A DNA stretch of 64,000 nt from Chrysaora quinquecirrha. Its lineage: Eukaryota > Cnidaria > Scyphozoa > Semaeostomeae > Pelagiidae. Shown piece by piece: positions 36,301 to 46,600 of this stretch. The notes beneath the pieces are model-generated. The model was not told the origin of the DNA. It searched no databases and saw only the letters and a list, made by a program, of their open reading frames with translations. Both the position numbers and the translations under genes were made by a program. The stretch is taken from positions 124,001-188,000 of the forward strand of contig JACTAT010000020.1 of NCBI GenBank assembly GCA_014526335.1, read 5' to 3'. Numbering within the stretch: the first letter of the stretch is position 1; each line of letters opens with the position of its first letter.

Positions 36301-39300
36301 TTACACATATATTATAAAATATCAAAGCAGTGTGAAGGTTCTGATGGCTAAAAAACGCACGACTTAGCTTCCAAATGGCATTTCTTCTCAATGAGAATCG
36401 TTTAAAAAACGAAAATTCTCGTCAATCGCTACGATAATGCTTCTTGACAACTTGGCCCTCCACATTACTGATGATATCTCTCCACATTACTCCGCACCCT
36501 CCACATTACTGATTATATCCGTCCACGTTACTGATGATAGCCCTCCACATTTCTTTAAGATAGCCCTCCACAATACTCCGCAGCCACCACATTACGGAAA
36601 GATAGTCCTCCACATTACTGAACATCCTCCACGTTACTGAAAGATAGCCCTCCACGTTACTGATGATAGCCCTCAACATTACTTCAAGAAAGACCTCCAT
36701 ATTACTCTGCAGCCTCCACATTACTAATGATGTCCCTCCATATCACCGATGATAGCCCTCCACATTACTTTGCATCCACCGGGTTACGGAAAGATAGTCC
36801 TCCACATTACGGAACAACCTCCATGTTACTGAAAGATAGCCATCCATGTTACTGATGATAGCCCTCAACATTACTTCAAGAGAGCCCTCCATATTACTCT
36901 GCAGCCTCCACATTACTAATGATGTCCCTCCATATCACCGATGATAGCCCTCCACATTACTTCAAGAGAGACCTCCATATTACTCTGCAGCCTCCACATT
37001 ACTGATGATGTCCCTCCACATCACTGATGATAGCCCTTACTCCTGAAAGATAGCCCCCCACAATAATGAACATCCTCCACATTACTGCAAAAATCCCTCC
37101 ACACTACTGATGATACTCCCTCCACCTCCACATTACTGAACACCCTCCACATTACTGTGAAAATCCCTCCACATTACTGCACATCCTCCACAATACTGTG
37201 CAGACATTACCTAGGGTGATAAATTCCACCTTAGTTTATTGTTTTGGTCTGTTTCTGACCATCATTTTCTTAGGAGTGTCAGACGAAAAAATCTTGCCTG
37301 AAAAGTGTCTGAAAATGTTTCCAACATTCATTGCAATTTTAAAGTTTTTTACTACTTAAAAATTATTCAATAAGAATGTTTTTTTCAAAGACAGCAACTA
37401 AACAGCGGAGAACAATTTCAAAACCAAAGAAAAAAACTGACATTGCACATCTTGAGTTGAAGTTGCAAAAACTACAACTTATTGTTACCTTCCTTGAAAT
37501 AGATTCAAGAGCTTTACACATTTTTTTACAAGAAAACGGTTTATAAGAAACCTAGAACTAGACTTCCAAAAAGTTAAGAAACTTTTAGAACTATGCGGAA
37601 GGATTTAAGAAACTTTAGAAATTTCTGTGTCAGTTTTCAAACATACTGATTTCACATTTGTGGAGGTAGTAATTAGTTCTCAAGCACTCCCTTGCGATTT
37701 CTCACACTAGTGTAGAGTATAGCTAATTCCAGGCATTTTCTCGCACCTGTCAGCGATACCGTATCCCATAGAAGGTTTTTTATCGTTTTTACTGCAATTT
37801 ATTTCCATTTAATTACAAAAACAGTTAAGAAACTTTTAGAACTAAAATTGGGCCAAAAATTAAGAGACTTTTAGAACAAGGCCCCGAGCCAGGGTTCTTA
37901 TAAAAAATGTGTATTAACTTATTTCTAAAAGCATTCATACTCTGCTTCACGTATAGCTGAATGAACCAAGGGTTGGGTGAATCATCAAATTGAATGAAAA
38001 AATACTCAATGGAGAAAAGGCTTACTCTTCCATTTGACATTCTTGCCAACCATGTTCTTCAGCTTTACATTTCCAAGGAAGAAAGTAGTTGTCAAGCTGA
38101 CATTTCATAAATGGAATGAGTAAGTGAGCACAGTAATCTCTAAGGTGTAAAGGAACTTTGGCGTCAGCCATTTCTTTAGAAGACACCTTCATTTCTACAA
38201 AAGAGAACAAAAGAGCAAATAAGTTCATTAAAATATCATTTGTTCAATATATATTTGGCCAAATTAGTAGTGAGGTGAAAACAACAGAATTTACAGACAT
38301 TTCACATCACAAAGGCTGTTTCTAACAGCGTATAAGACATGAGAGTCACCACTTATCATCAGGTGCAGTCTGGCCCGGGGGGGGGGGGGCAAAGTGGCAA
38401 TCGCCAGCCGGGCCCTCTAATAGATGAACGTTACAGAAAAATACGGGCCCTTTCCATGAAAGTTTGAGAAGATAATATACATGCACCGAATTATTACAGT
38501 CATGAGTAGGGCCCAACAATGGCCGGTATCTCAGTTTTAGTGACCCAATTCAAAAAGCAGATGGATATCAAAAGCATACAAGCATACTCGAAAAAGCATA
38601 CAAAGTGCAAAAGTATGTTTCTCAAATTGAAATGCAAGCCTAGTTCCCCTCAGCACATCTATCAATTAATAACTAATATCGACTGAGTGTATTTAAGATG
38701 AATTCTTTATTAGTGGGTGTGGTTCAGAAACTTTATGGGCTACACCCTGAACCAGGCCCTTTTGATTTGGTAGCCACCCTGCCATTGTGGTGCCAGACCG
38801 CCCCTGATTATCATGACAAGCCTTTGATATTTAGTTGGGCAACGTTTCGGGAGTGATCCGTCTCCCATCATCGGGCAATGAGAAATGTGGTTTCTTTCCT
38901 TTTTATTGCAAAGGTCGGATCGAAAGGTGTGAAATTAACAGGACCTGCGAGGAAGCTTGGGAATTTTGGCGCTCAATTTCTAAGATTTGTGGCGCCAAAA
39001 TTGCGTTCAGTGCAACTTTTGATGTTATTCAACCAGATTTCTGGGATTGAGTAAGATACTTGATTGATACAAGGAGTTGATAGAACTGAGTGAATGCTTT
39101 CTTTAACAAGTCTGTTTTTCCAGTTCTTATCCTCATCAATCACTGAAATGTTATCCCAATCCATCTGGTGTTTTTCCGTCCAACAATGATTGGCAAGATC
39201 ACTTTTGTCAATTCGACCATGGGTCACATTTGATTTATGTTCTTTGAGCCTAGTTCCTGTCTCTCTTTTCGATTGTCCTATATATGATTTAGGACAATCT

Positions 39301-41831
39301 CTACATGGTATTTTGTATACCACGTTTGCCTAAAATGGGGAAGGGGTGAGCCATAGGCCCTTAGGAAAATTAACTTCAACAAAGAAAAGTTTTATGCATC
39401 AAATTCTCAGATTTTACCTACCTGACGAAATCGCCGTATTCTAGGCCAAACACGCTTGATTTTAGCCCTTACCTTTAGTTGGAAAATCTGGCTGCAGGCT
39501 GTTAAAGGGAAGAAGGGGTAAGGGGGTAAGGTTCCGACTTTCTTAATTTGATTGGTTTTAACGCTTATTATTGGGTGTTCATTTTTTTGGTGTACGTTTG
39601 TTACATAAAATTTCTGTGTTTATTCTACGCCGTTCCTTTCCTTTGTGATTCATAAAAGGTAATTTAATCTGTCAAGAAACTCAGTAGTCATGCAAAATCT
39701 GTGGGCAATGTGAAAAATGGGTTTAAACAAGTGCAGAAGCTTGTAGATGACAAATCTACGTTTTGGACCCAAGGTTGGACCTCTCCAAATTACTTATGGG
39801 TGTAATCCGGCAGCATTTGGTGCTTTTACAATAAACTTTTCTATATACTTCGAAACCTTGAAAATGGCACAAATTTAAATTCGGTGAGTGAAAAATCGAA
39901 AACAACAGCCAGAAAGTGCTCACATAGTAGATTCAGAATGCATGTTGCTTTTGATATTCGGTTACTCTACCCCCAAGATATTGATTGGTAAAACCCGAGT
40001 GCCCCCCTGCAAAGGCGATTAAATTCCTCGCTCATGCAACATTGCAGAGGGGGGCACTCAAAGTTCACCGCTCGATTACTCCCGGTAGGTGGGCTGAAAT
40101 TTAACAAACAAGACCTCTTGAATGCACTGGCAATAAGCCCTTTCTGGCAGTAGTTTTACATATTTTTGCCATGATTTTGGATCTCGGCCATTTTCAAGAT
40201 TTTGAAGTAGAAATGAAAAACTGTATGGGGAAACCACAAAATGCTGCTGGATTACCCTCACAAGTAATTTTGCGATGTCCAACAAGTTGACTTGTCATCT
40301 ACAAGCTCTTGCACTTGTTTTAAACCATTTTTTGCATTGCCCGCCAATTTTGCAGTCTGACCCCTTGTTTCTGTCCCGTAGTGACCTGACTACAGGTTAT
40401 GCGTTGGAATAAAAAGGAAAGAAGATAGTTGTGTGTAAACGTCATCTTGACTTGTTGTACTCTAATTTAAAAGGTCAACTGCCAAAGATTATTTGCTCAA
40501 GGAAAGGGAGTAAATGTTGCTATTAGCATGTGTTAGTGCTGCTTTAACATATCATTAGATTTAGTATGCCATGCTAGAAATACACTTCAGGATGTCGTGT
40601 ATCTTTAGGTTGAAGTTGAATTTTATTTTCATCTTTGAGAGGAAAAGAGGGAAAACGAACATTAGAAGATAAGTTGTACTATGAAATGAAGAAATTTGAG
40701 AAGCTTGAGATTCTTTAGTATTTTTACGGATGAGCATGATAAGATTCAAAGTTGATCCGTTAAGAAAATCCTTTAGGTATAAAAACAACGTAAGAAAATG
40801 TTTGCGACTACGCCTGCGAACCCAGTGTCTAATAAGAACTTGCATACTGTGCGTAAACTTAAGATTACGTCTTTGAAGAACACACGCACGTTTCCTTCCA
40901 TCGTTGTTGTCTAGCTGCAGGCGCGTCAAGACTTGCGCACATGCGCGATAGCTAAACATGAGATTTTAAAGAGATTTATAAGAGTTATAAGATTCATAAG
41001 ATTTATGAGGTTTATGGAGAGTTATCCTCAAAATGCACAAGATTTGTTAAGTCATACACCCCTCGATAAAGGACGCACGTTCACCATATCTTTTGTAATT
41101 GCAATCCAAACATTAACGTTAAAAATACATTTGTTGAGCAATGATAAATCCCAATGACCAAAACGACTCCCTGGAAGATCAGTATCGCTTTATTTCAAAT
41201 TTTTAGATTTCATATTTTGTTAAAGTCAATAAATATGTATGTTTTGCTTTGTCTATTATCGTTGTAAGCTGAAGGGATGTCGATAGAATGAATTTAATTT
41301 CACTAAAAATTTTAAGTCCGGTCATGAGTGCAAAGCGCATGCGCTTCTTTATGAGTGAAGGTCTTTGGCCTACAAAGTTACGCCTTTTTAGCATTGATTT
41401 TCCCCAAATATGGAGGCATCGATTTACTATCGGATATCGGATATAACATATCGGATTTACTTATCAATTTGCCGAACATAATTCGAATTTAGGATCTCTT
41501 AAACCACGGACACCCAAACCGTCCGTGGTGAGACATGTCCGTGGCGAAATTAATTCCAAATAACCACGGGCGGTCACGGACGTCACCACGGACGTTTCAC
41601 GGACATGTCCGTGGTTTCGGCACCCTCTTGATGTGTCCCCCATTCCATTGGCCATAAGATAAGGAAAAGTATAAACTAAAGCAAAACGGTCGAATGCCAT
41701 CACTTCAAGAACTGCGCCTTTTTAGCGTAATGTGAGATCTGTGAAAATGTTCTTTAAATAAATTAATACCTACCTTTTCCTCTGTGCTTTAGTCCGAGGA
41801 AATCGTCATCTGTGAGCATGGATGCCGCCAT
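33314..41831 (-). CDS. NDUFB7: NADH dehydrogenase (complex I) subunit B7, twin CX9C protein (3 exons, 99 aa)
   Basis: Accessory subunit on the intermembrane-space side of mitochondrial complex I. Three exons join in phase to give 99 codons and a stop. The central exon has LRDYCAHLLIPFMKC and WKCKAEEHGWQEC, two perfect CX9C pairs of the CHCH fold, in the order seen in human NDUFB7 (LRDYCAHHLI...). The exon junction GKEMKVSSKEMADAKVPL matches the human EREM...EMMDAQLRL region, and the last exon gives DYYLRMKLKERVKQK, like human DYVMRMKEFERER. The N-terminus (MAASMLTDDDFLGLKHRGK) is shorter than in vertebrates and lacks the N-terminal glycine. Total length is 99 against 137 in human. Introns of 3.6 and 4.6 kb are filled with mobile elements. 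The identity is strong; the exact start is less certain. Confidence 0.86.
34154..34376. mobile_element. Near-palindromic MITE (~90-bp arms)
   Basis: GCAGAAATAGACGCTTCCGC onward to CCTTAG is mirrored by CTAAGGAAATTATTCCCAG through TTTGCGGAAACCTCTATT. The spacer is only about 36 bp, so the transcript would fold into one long hairpin. Lies in NDUFB7 intron 2. Confidence 0.75.
34381..35271. mobile_element. MITE with CAACCTCGTTCCCAG ends
   Basis: CAACCTCGTTCCCAGGGCTA at the left pairs with the right end CACTGGGAACGAGGTTG. ATACCCCTGGTACCTACC is mirrored by GTAGGTACCAGGGGTAT further in. Interior non-coding. The target duplication is unclear. Confidence 0.8.
35455..36010 (+). mobile_element. LINE reverse-transcriptase C-terminal fragment
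   Basis: The 131-codon frame contains LLRVTIGLKLNFDPHICQLC, KKAATQRNVLKRLKNF and FNYCPLVWHCHSA, the thumb region after RT in Jockey/CR1/L2-type LINEs. A frameshift follows, then degenerate downstream sequence. It is not the same subfamily as the two larger LINE copies. Confidence 0.85.
36456..37206. repeat. Minisatellite, ~22-bp CCTCCACATTACTGATGATAGC units
   Basis: About 30 or more imperfect units with variants ending GATGATAGC, GAAAGATAGC, GAACATC and TGCAGC. Larger blocks repeat (36690-36760 resembles 36890-36960), so segmental duplication has occurred within the array. Same family as the PKA intron 6 array but in the opposite orientation. Confidence 0.9.
37514..37917. mobile_element. MITE family M1, copy 2
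   Basis: Collinear with 10646-11034: GGTTTATAAGAAACCTAGAA, GAACTATGCGGAAGGA, ATACTGATTTCACATTTGTGG and GGCCCCGAGCCAGG occur in the same order. The ends TTACACATTTTT and AAAAATGTGTA are inverted. Located in NDUFB7 intron 2 close to exon 2. Confidence 0.8.
38026..38194 (-). CDS. NDUFB7: NDUFB7 exon 2 (CHCH domain)
   Basis: Acceptor TTTTGTAG, donor GTAAGC. Encodes both CX9C motifs. Read straight through, the frame stops three bases past the donor (GAG TAA), so the splice decides whether the protein ends at QMEE or continues into exon 3; the continuation fits the family. Confidence 0.88.
38360..38806. mobile_element. hAT-like MITE in NDUFB7 intron 1
   Basis: CAGGTGCAGTCTGGCCC at the left corresponds to GCCAGACCGCCCCTG at the right. 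The flanks CTTATCAT and ATTATCAT form an 8-bp target duplication with one mismatch, as expected for hAT. It contains a homopolymer run of G near the left end. Confidence 0.82.
38838..38877 (-). ncRNA. Hammerhead-like motif downstream of a Penelope-like remnant
   Basis: The minus strand reads CCGATGA, then the stem GGGAG/CTCCC with loop ACGGATCA, then GAAAC. This is the CUGAUGA, stem II, GAAA arrangement of hammerheads with U4 changed to C. It lies about 100 bases downstream of a Penelope-like endonuclease on the same strand; Penelope-like elements are known to carry hammerheads in their terminal repeats. Activity is uncertain. Confidence 0.5.
38973..39323 (-). mobile_element. Penelope-like element, GIY-YIG endonuclease remnant
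   Basis: Frame with VYKIPCRDCPKSYIGQSKRE, TRLKEHKSNV, ANHCWTEKHQMDWDN and KESIHSV...CINQ, in the order of the C-terminal endonuclease of Penelope-like retroelements. The Cys pair, the YIG and the H...H residues are present. The reverse transcriptase was not found upstream, so the copy is 5'-truncated. It lies on the same strand as NDUFB7, within its intron 1. Confidence 0.88.
39690..40390. mobile_element. Inverted-repeat element with nested hairpin
   Basis: GGGCAATGTGAAAAATGGGT, AACAAGTGCAGAAGCTTGT and GATGACAAATC on the left are mirrored on the right by GACTTGTCATCTACAAGCTC, TTGCACTTGTTTTAAACC and TTTTTTGCATTGCCC. The arms are about 200-300 bp and imperfect. The exact ends were not fixed. 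Confidence 0.65.
39997..40059. repeat. Short hairpin GAGTGCCCCCCTGCAA nested in the element
   Basis: GAGTGCCCCCCTGCAA at 39997-40012 pairs with TTGCAGAGGGGGGCACTC at 40042-40059. It may be a separate tiny palindromic insertion in the centre of the larger inverted repeat. Confidence 0.7.
40391..41503. other. NDUFB7 intron 1, remainder
   Basis: No exon was recognised. A 132-codon minus-strand frame (40561-40959) has no recognisable family. A short ATAAGATTT-like tandem run lies near 40966-41020. Confidence 0.45.
41504..41614. repeat. Cluster of CCACGGAC / GTCCGTGG inverted octamers
   Basis: At least six CACGGAC or GTCCGTG words in both orientations within 110 bp, including the perfect 16-bp palindrome CACGGACATGTCCGTG at 41598-41613. 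Lies in NDUFB7 intron 1, about 160-270 bp downstream of exon 1. Confidence 0.85.
41774..41831 (-). CDS. NDUFB7: NDUFB7 exon 1
   Basis: ATG then AASMLTDDDFLGLKHRGK, ending in phase 1 before GTAGGT. The G left over joins AA of exon 2 to give Glu in the conserved K-E-M motif. A second in-frame Met at codon 5 is an alternative start. Confidence 0.75.
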
Positions 41832-41942
41832 TGTTGATGCTTTGCTCACCGAAACTACCGCAACGCAAGGAAAAGATTCAAGATCAGATTCACTTTAATT
41901 CACATTCACATTGGTGTGCGTGTGCATGGAGCTGAGAAGTCA

Positions 41943-41950
41943 TGACGTCA
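41943..41950. promoter_or_regulatory. Consensus CRE (TGACGTCA) upstream of NDUFB7
   Basis: Perfect palindromic CREB/ATF site 112 bp upstream of the NDUFB7 start codon. The position is plausible for promoter function, but use is inferred only. Confidence 0.45.
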
Positions 41951-42000
41951 CAAAAATCTATTTTTAGAATTTTCAATTTGCTCTGTTTTTCACTGAAAGA

Positions 42001-42095
42001 TAGCAATGCTGTCGCAATGTGCGAAGGATAGCGGTAAAATGCTTACCAACGAGTGTTTGCAAGAATTTGCAACAATGAAACCAGGGCATCTTTTA
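42001..42095 (-). mobile_element. Microsatellite-bearing repeat family, tail fragment (inverted)
   Basis: GCAATGCTGTCGCAATGTGC, GAAGGATAGCGGTA and TTGCAAGAATTTGCAACAAT are the reverse complement of the tail at 45.4-45.5 kb. It lies just upstream of the NDUFB7 promoter. Confidence 0.75.
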
Positions 42096-43252
42096 AGGAA
42101 TTTTTACTAGTGAGTCAAACCATCGGGAGGGCCCGATTCCCTAGGGAAAAGCTTAACCTGAACAGCCCTAAAACCTCTAAGCATCACACTATTTATCAAG
42201 GAAATGAAGCGGGTCATGCTTTCTCAAGAACTTTTGTAACCTCAGTGGCCTGCTGCGGCCTGCTGCACACCTTTTGACCGGGGAAGAAGTAGTAGAAACA
42301 TGAGATGAGGCATGTGTGCCAGAGGCATTCTTTCAAAGGGGGGTACGGGGGCATGTCCCCCGGAAAAAATGGAATTTTTTGCGTCCAGAGTCGCTCTGGT
42401 TGGTTTTCCGTGACTGAAAAAATTTGCTATTGTAATACTGGTAAATTAAATGCATAAGATTTCTTTTGCAATTCTAACTAGAATTAGGCAAGTTGGGTTA
42501 TTGTTTGGTTTAATTGCTATTTGGAGTAAGTGTCTTGTGAAAGCATTTGCATCCTAGTTGTATTTTGAGTTCAAGTATGGAACGGCAGTAGTGTCTGCGG
42601 TAATAAGGACTATCAGTGCTTGTGAAAGGCTGAGTAGTGCCTGTTTGTTTGTTGTTTGTGATAGTTGAGCCAACAGTATCGATTTAGCCTTAGAAATTAT
42701 TGTGCATTAGATGAAGCGATGCTCATTAAGGAATTCAGTTTTGGAATAAACAAGTTGCTTCGAATTAAAGTTGTCAAGTTTAATTAAGCCATGGTGATTA
42801 TGTTCATGTCCATTAGCTTTTGGATTAAGACCAAAATGTTACCAGGAGTAATTAGAGGGGAAGAATCTTTGTGTCGGATTATAATTATTGCAAACTGACC
42901 AATCATGTTCATATTTAAAGTATGAGTAAGACCCTATTGTTCATTGTATTTATAAGCAAGATGCTTTAGATTAGAGAGGGGGAGTTAAGGTTCAATGGCA
43001 GGGATTGGTTAAGTCACCTCGCCGAACCACATGTATCATATCGATATGTACGTGCATGTATTCAAGTTATGTCATCTTTGTCTGGTGATCCTCTCTCTGT
43101 GCTCGTCACAGTGGCCATACATGTATTGGAAAGATCGCTCGGGGCTCAAAAAAATCGTTTTACACAATATGTAACTGCAAAATCATTCTATTTCACCAAC
43201 TTATTGAAACATGCCCATCTTAACGAGCGGTTCATGGTTTTCCGACCTTTTT
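42096..43252. other. No gene recognised
   Basis: Spacer with short open frames only. A G-rich/C-rich inverted word (GGGGGCATGTCCCCC) occurs near 42349. Confidence 0.45.
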
Positions 43253-43302
43253 ATGTGCGAAGGATGAGCACATTATGTGGGGATGCGATGTCACGGATCC
43301 AG

Positions 43303-43406
<104 letters not shown>

Positions 43407-43531
43407 AAGACGCTCTTTTTTGCCAAAATGTAACAATAGATTAACTTTGAAGTCGCCGTAAGTGTCGGCATTAATGATATCATTAGCAAAAAGCAATTAA
43501 TTTACAATAAACATCAATTAGCAGCATTTTC

Positions 43532-43604
43532 TACTGTGGCGAACTGGTCTAAACCACCGCTTTCTTAAACTAGAGGTCTGGAGTTCGATCCCCGTTTCAC
43601 GGTA
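43532..43604 (+). ncRNA. tRNA-like module (73 nt) in repeat copy A
   Basis: The ends TACTGTG and CACGGTA form a 7-bp acceptor-like stem (one G-T pair), the A box is TGGCGAACTGG and the B box is GAGTTCGATCC, with total length 73, that of a tRNA. The T stem is poorly paired, so a functional tRNA is unlikely and a tRNA-derived SINE module is favoured. The same 73-nt module is kept in copies B and C. Confidence 0.5.
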
Positions 43605-44326
43605 CTCTCAATATTTTTTATGATCGTTTGGTTTTCATTTTCATGTTTTCATACTCGAATCATTGATCGTAACAACTCTATCCGTTTATGTCCTTCAATA
43701 AAGTTTTTCATTTTTTAGTCTTCAATTTCAATAGTTTCGTTTACTTTGATATGCTTTCGCGGTCCGCAGGTGCATAAAAGCAAATGAGTACCATGAAAAG
43801 AATACATATGGATCATATTAGTATTTATTTACTGGAGATCTGTCCCTCAAATTCCAATAACAATTTTTCAGGCTGATATAGTTATGACTATGGAATACTA
43901 TTTTAAATACATTGATTATGATTGAGCGAAAATCACGGCTGGGCGTAATTTACATGGACTGCACGTGAAAGTCCACATAAACATGTTTTCGAATGGCAAT
44001 CAACTGTTAAAATAGCCATTAGTGGTGATTACTCATTGGCAATTAGGTCGGGAGATAGATTCTTTGTTTTGTTTATCGAGTTGATGCAAGTTTATGCCAG
44101 AATTTCTATTACGCCACAAGCTCTCTCCGTTCTCTTTTTTGAAAATGACACAAGATCTTATAACTATATATGCAAATTTGGGAATCGAGAACGGCCCATT
44201 GCTGTCCAGAATTGAAGGTGAAAGTGCTCGCGAGATTCGAGTGAACGAAATTACGATCAGCAACACCACCAAAATCATCATTATCATAATCATTGGACAT
44301 CATCACTGTCAGATTCAGCATGGTTC

Positions 44327-44775
44327 ATTATCATTATCGTTGTCGTTATTCGTCATGGTCATGATCATTGTGATAATCATGGTCATCATCATCATCATCA
44401 TCATCGTCATGGTCATGATCATTGTGATCATTGTGATAATCATGGTCATCATCATCATCATCATCATCGTCATGGTCATGATCATTGTGATAATCATGGT
44501 CCTCATCATCATCATCATCGTCATGGTCATGATCATTGTGATCATTGTGATAATCATGGTCATCAACATCAAGATCATCGTCATGGTCATGATCATTGTG
44601 ATAATCATGGTTATCTTCATCATCATCATCGTCATGGTCATGATCATTGTGATAATCATGGTCATCATCATCATCATCATCGTCATGGTCATGATCATTG
44701 TGATCATTGTGATAATCATGGTCATCAACATCAAAATCATCGTCATGGTCATGATCATTGTGATAATCATGGTTA
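44327..44775. repeat. ATC-type minisatellite array 1
   Basis: Higher-order unit of about 48-51 bp: GTCATGGTCATGATCATTGT, GATAATCATGGTCATC, then a run of ATC. About nine units. Nested ATGATCAT palindromes are frequent. Confidence 0.92.
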
Positions 44776-44994
44776 TCTTTTGAAAATGACACAAAATCTT
44801 ATAACTATATATGCAAATTTGGGAATCGAGAACGGCCCAATGCTGTCCAGAATTTAAGGTGAAAGTGCTCGCGAGATTCGAGTGGACGAAATTACGATCA
44901 GCAACACCACCAAAATCATCGTTATCATAATCATTGACATCATCACTGTCAGATTCAGCATGCTATTATCATTATCGTTGTCGTTATTGTCATG

Positions 44995-45385
44995 GTCATG
45001 ATCATTGTGATAATCATGGTCATCATCATCATCATCATCGTCATGGCTCATGATCATTGTGATAATCATGGTCCTCATCATCATCATCATCGTCATGGTC
45101 ATGATCATTGTGATCATTGTGATAATCATTGTCATCAACATCATCGTCATGGTCATGATCATTGTGATAATCATGGTTATCATCATCATCATCATCGTCA
45201 TGGTCATGATCATTGTGATAATCATGGTTATCAACATCATCATCATCGTCATGGTCACGATCATTGTGATAATCATGGTCATCAATATCATCATCGTCAT
45301 GGTGATGATCATTGTGATAATCATGGTCATCATCATCATCGTCATGGTCATGATTATTGTGATAATCATGATAATCATGATCATA
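44995..45385. repeat. ATC-type minisatellite array 2
   Basis: Same higher-order unit as array 1, about eight units with variable numbers of ATC triplets. Confidence 0.92.
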
Positions 45386-45727
45386 ATCAGTTTTGCTGCA
45401 GCTGTTGCACTGCTGGACATGGATTCATTTGTGAAATCATTGTTTCATTGTTGCAAATTCTTGCAAACACTCTTTGGTAAGCGTTGTACCGCCATCCTTC
45501 GCACATTGCGACAGCATTGCTATGTTTATGTGCGAAGGATGAGCACATTATGTGGGGATGCGATGTCACGGATACAGGTATAGAGAGAGAGAGAGAGAGA
45601 GACCTAAGACGCTCTTTTTTTGCCAGAATGTAACAATAGATTAACTTTGAAGTCGCCGTATCGGCATTAATGATATCATTAGCAAAAAGCAATTAATTTA
45701 CAATAAACATCAATTAGCAGCATTTTC

Positions 45728-45800
45728 TACTGTGGCGAACTGGTCTAAACCACCGCTTTCTTAAACTAGAGGTCTGGAGTTCGATCCCCGTTTCACGGTA
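45728..45800 (+). ncRNA. tRNA-like module in repeat copy B
   Basis: Identical layout to the module in copy A: TACTGTG and CACGGTA ends, A box and B box, 73 nt. Confidence 0.5.
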
Positions 45801-46454
45801 CTCTCAATATTTTTATGATCGGTCTTCAATTTCAATAGTTTCGTTTACTTTGATATGCTTTCGCGGTCCGCAGGTGCATAAAAGCAAATGAGTACCATGA
45901 AAAGAATACATATGGATCATATTAGTATTTATTTACTGGAGATCTGTCCCTCAAATTCCAATAACAATTTTTCAGGCTGATATAGTTATGACTATGGAAT
46001 ACTATTTTAAATACATTGATTATGATTGAGCGAAAATCACGGCTGGGCGTAATTTACATGGACTGCACGTGAAAGTCCACATAAACATGTTTTCGAATGG
46101 CAATCAACTGTTAAAATAGCCATTAGTGGTGATTACTCATTGGCAATTAGGTCGGGAGATAGATTCTTTGTTTTGTTTATCGAGTTGATGCAAGTTTATG
46201 CCAGAATTTCTATTACGCCACAAGCTCTCTCCGTTCTCTTTTTTGAAAATGACACAAGATCTTATAACTATATATGCAAATTTGGGAATCGAGAACGGCC
46301 CATTGCTGTCCAGAATTGAAGGTGAAAGTGCTCGCGAGATTCGAGTGAACGAAATTACGATCAGCAACACCACCAAAATCATCATTATCATAATCATTGA
46401 CATCATCACTGTCAGATTCAGCATGTTATTATCATTATCGTTGTCGTTATTGTC

Positions 46455-46600
46455 ATGGTCATGATCATTGTGATAATCATGGTCATCATCATCATCATCA
46501 TCATCGTCATGGTCATGATCATTGTGATCATTGTGATAATCATGGTCATCAACATCAACATCATCGTCATGGTCATGATCATTGTGATAATCATGGTTAT
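46455..46600. repeat. ATC-type minisatellite array 3
   Basis: About three higher-order units in copy B. Confidence 0.9.

Noticed and set aside
40561..40959. 132-codon minus-strand frame in NDUFB7 intron 1
   Set aside because: Basic, with no recognisable domain and no splice partners; likely chance.
43532..43604. Genuine tRNA gene
   Set aside because: The acceptor-like stem and boxes are good, but the T stem does not pair and the module is embedded in a dispersed repeat; treated as tRNA-derived.
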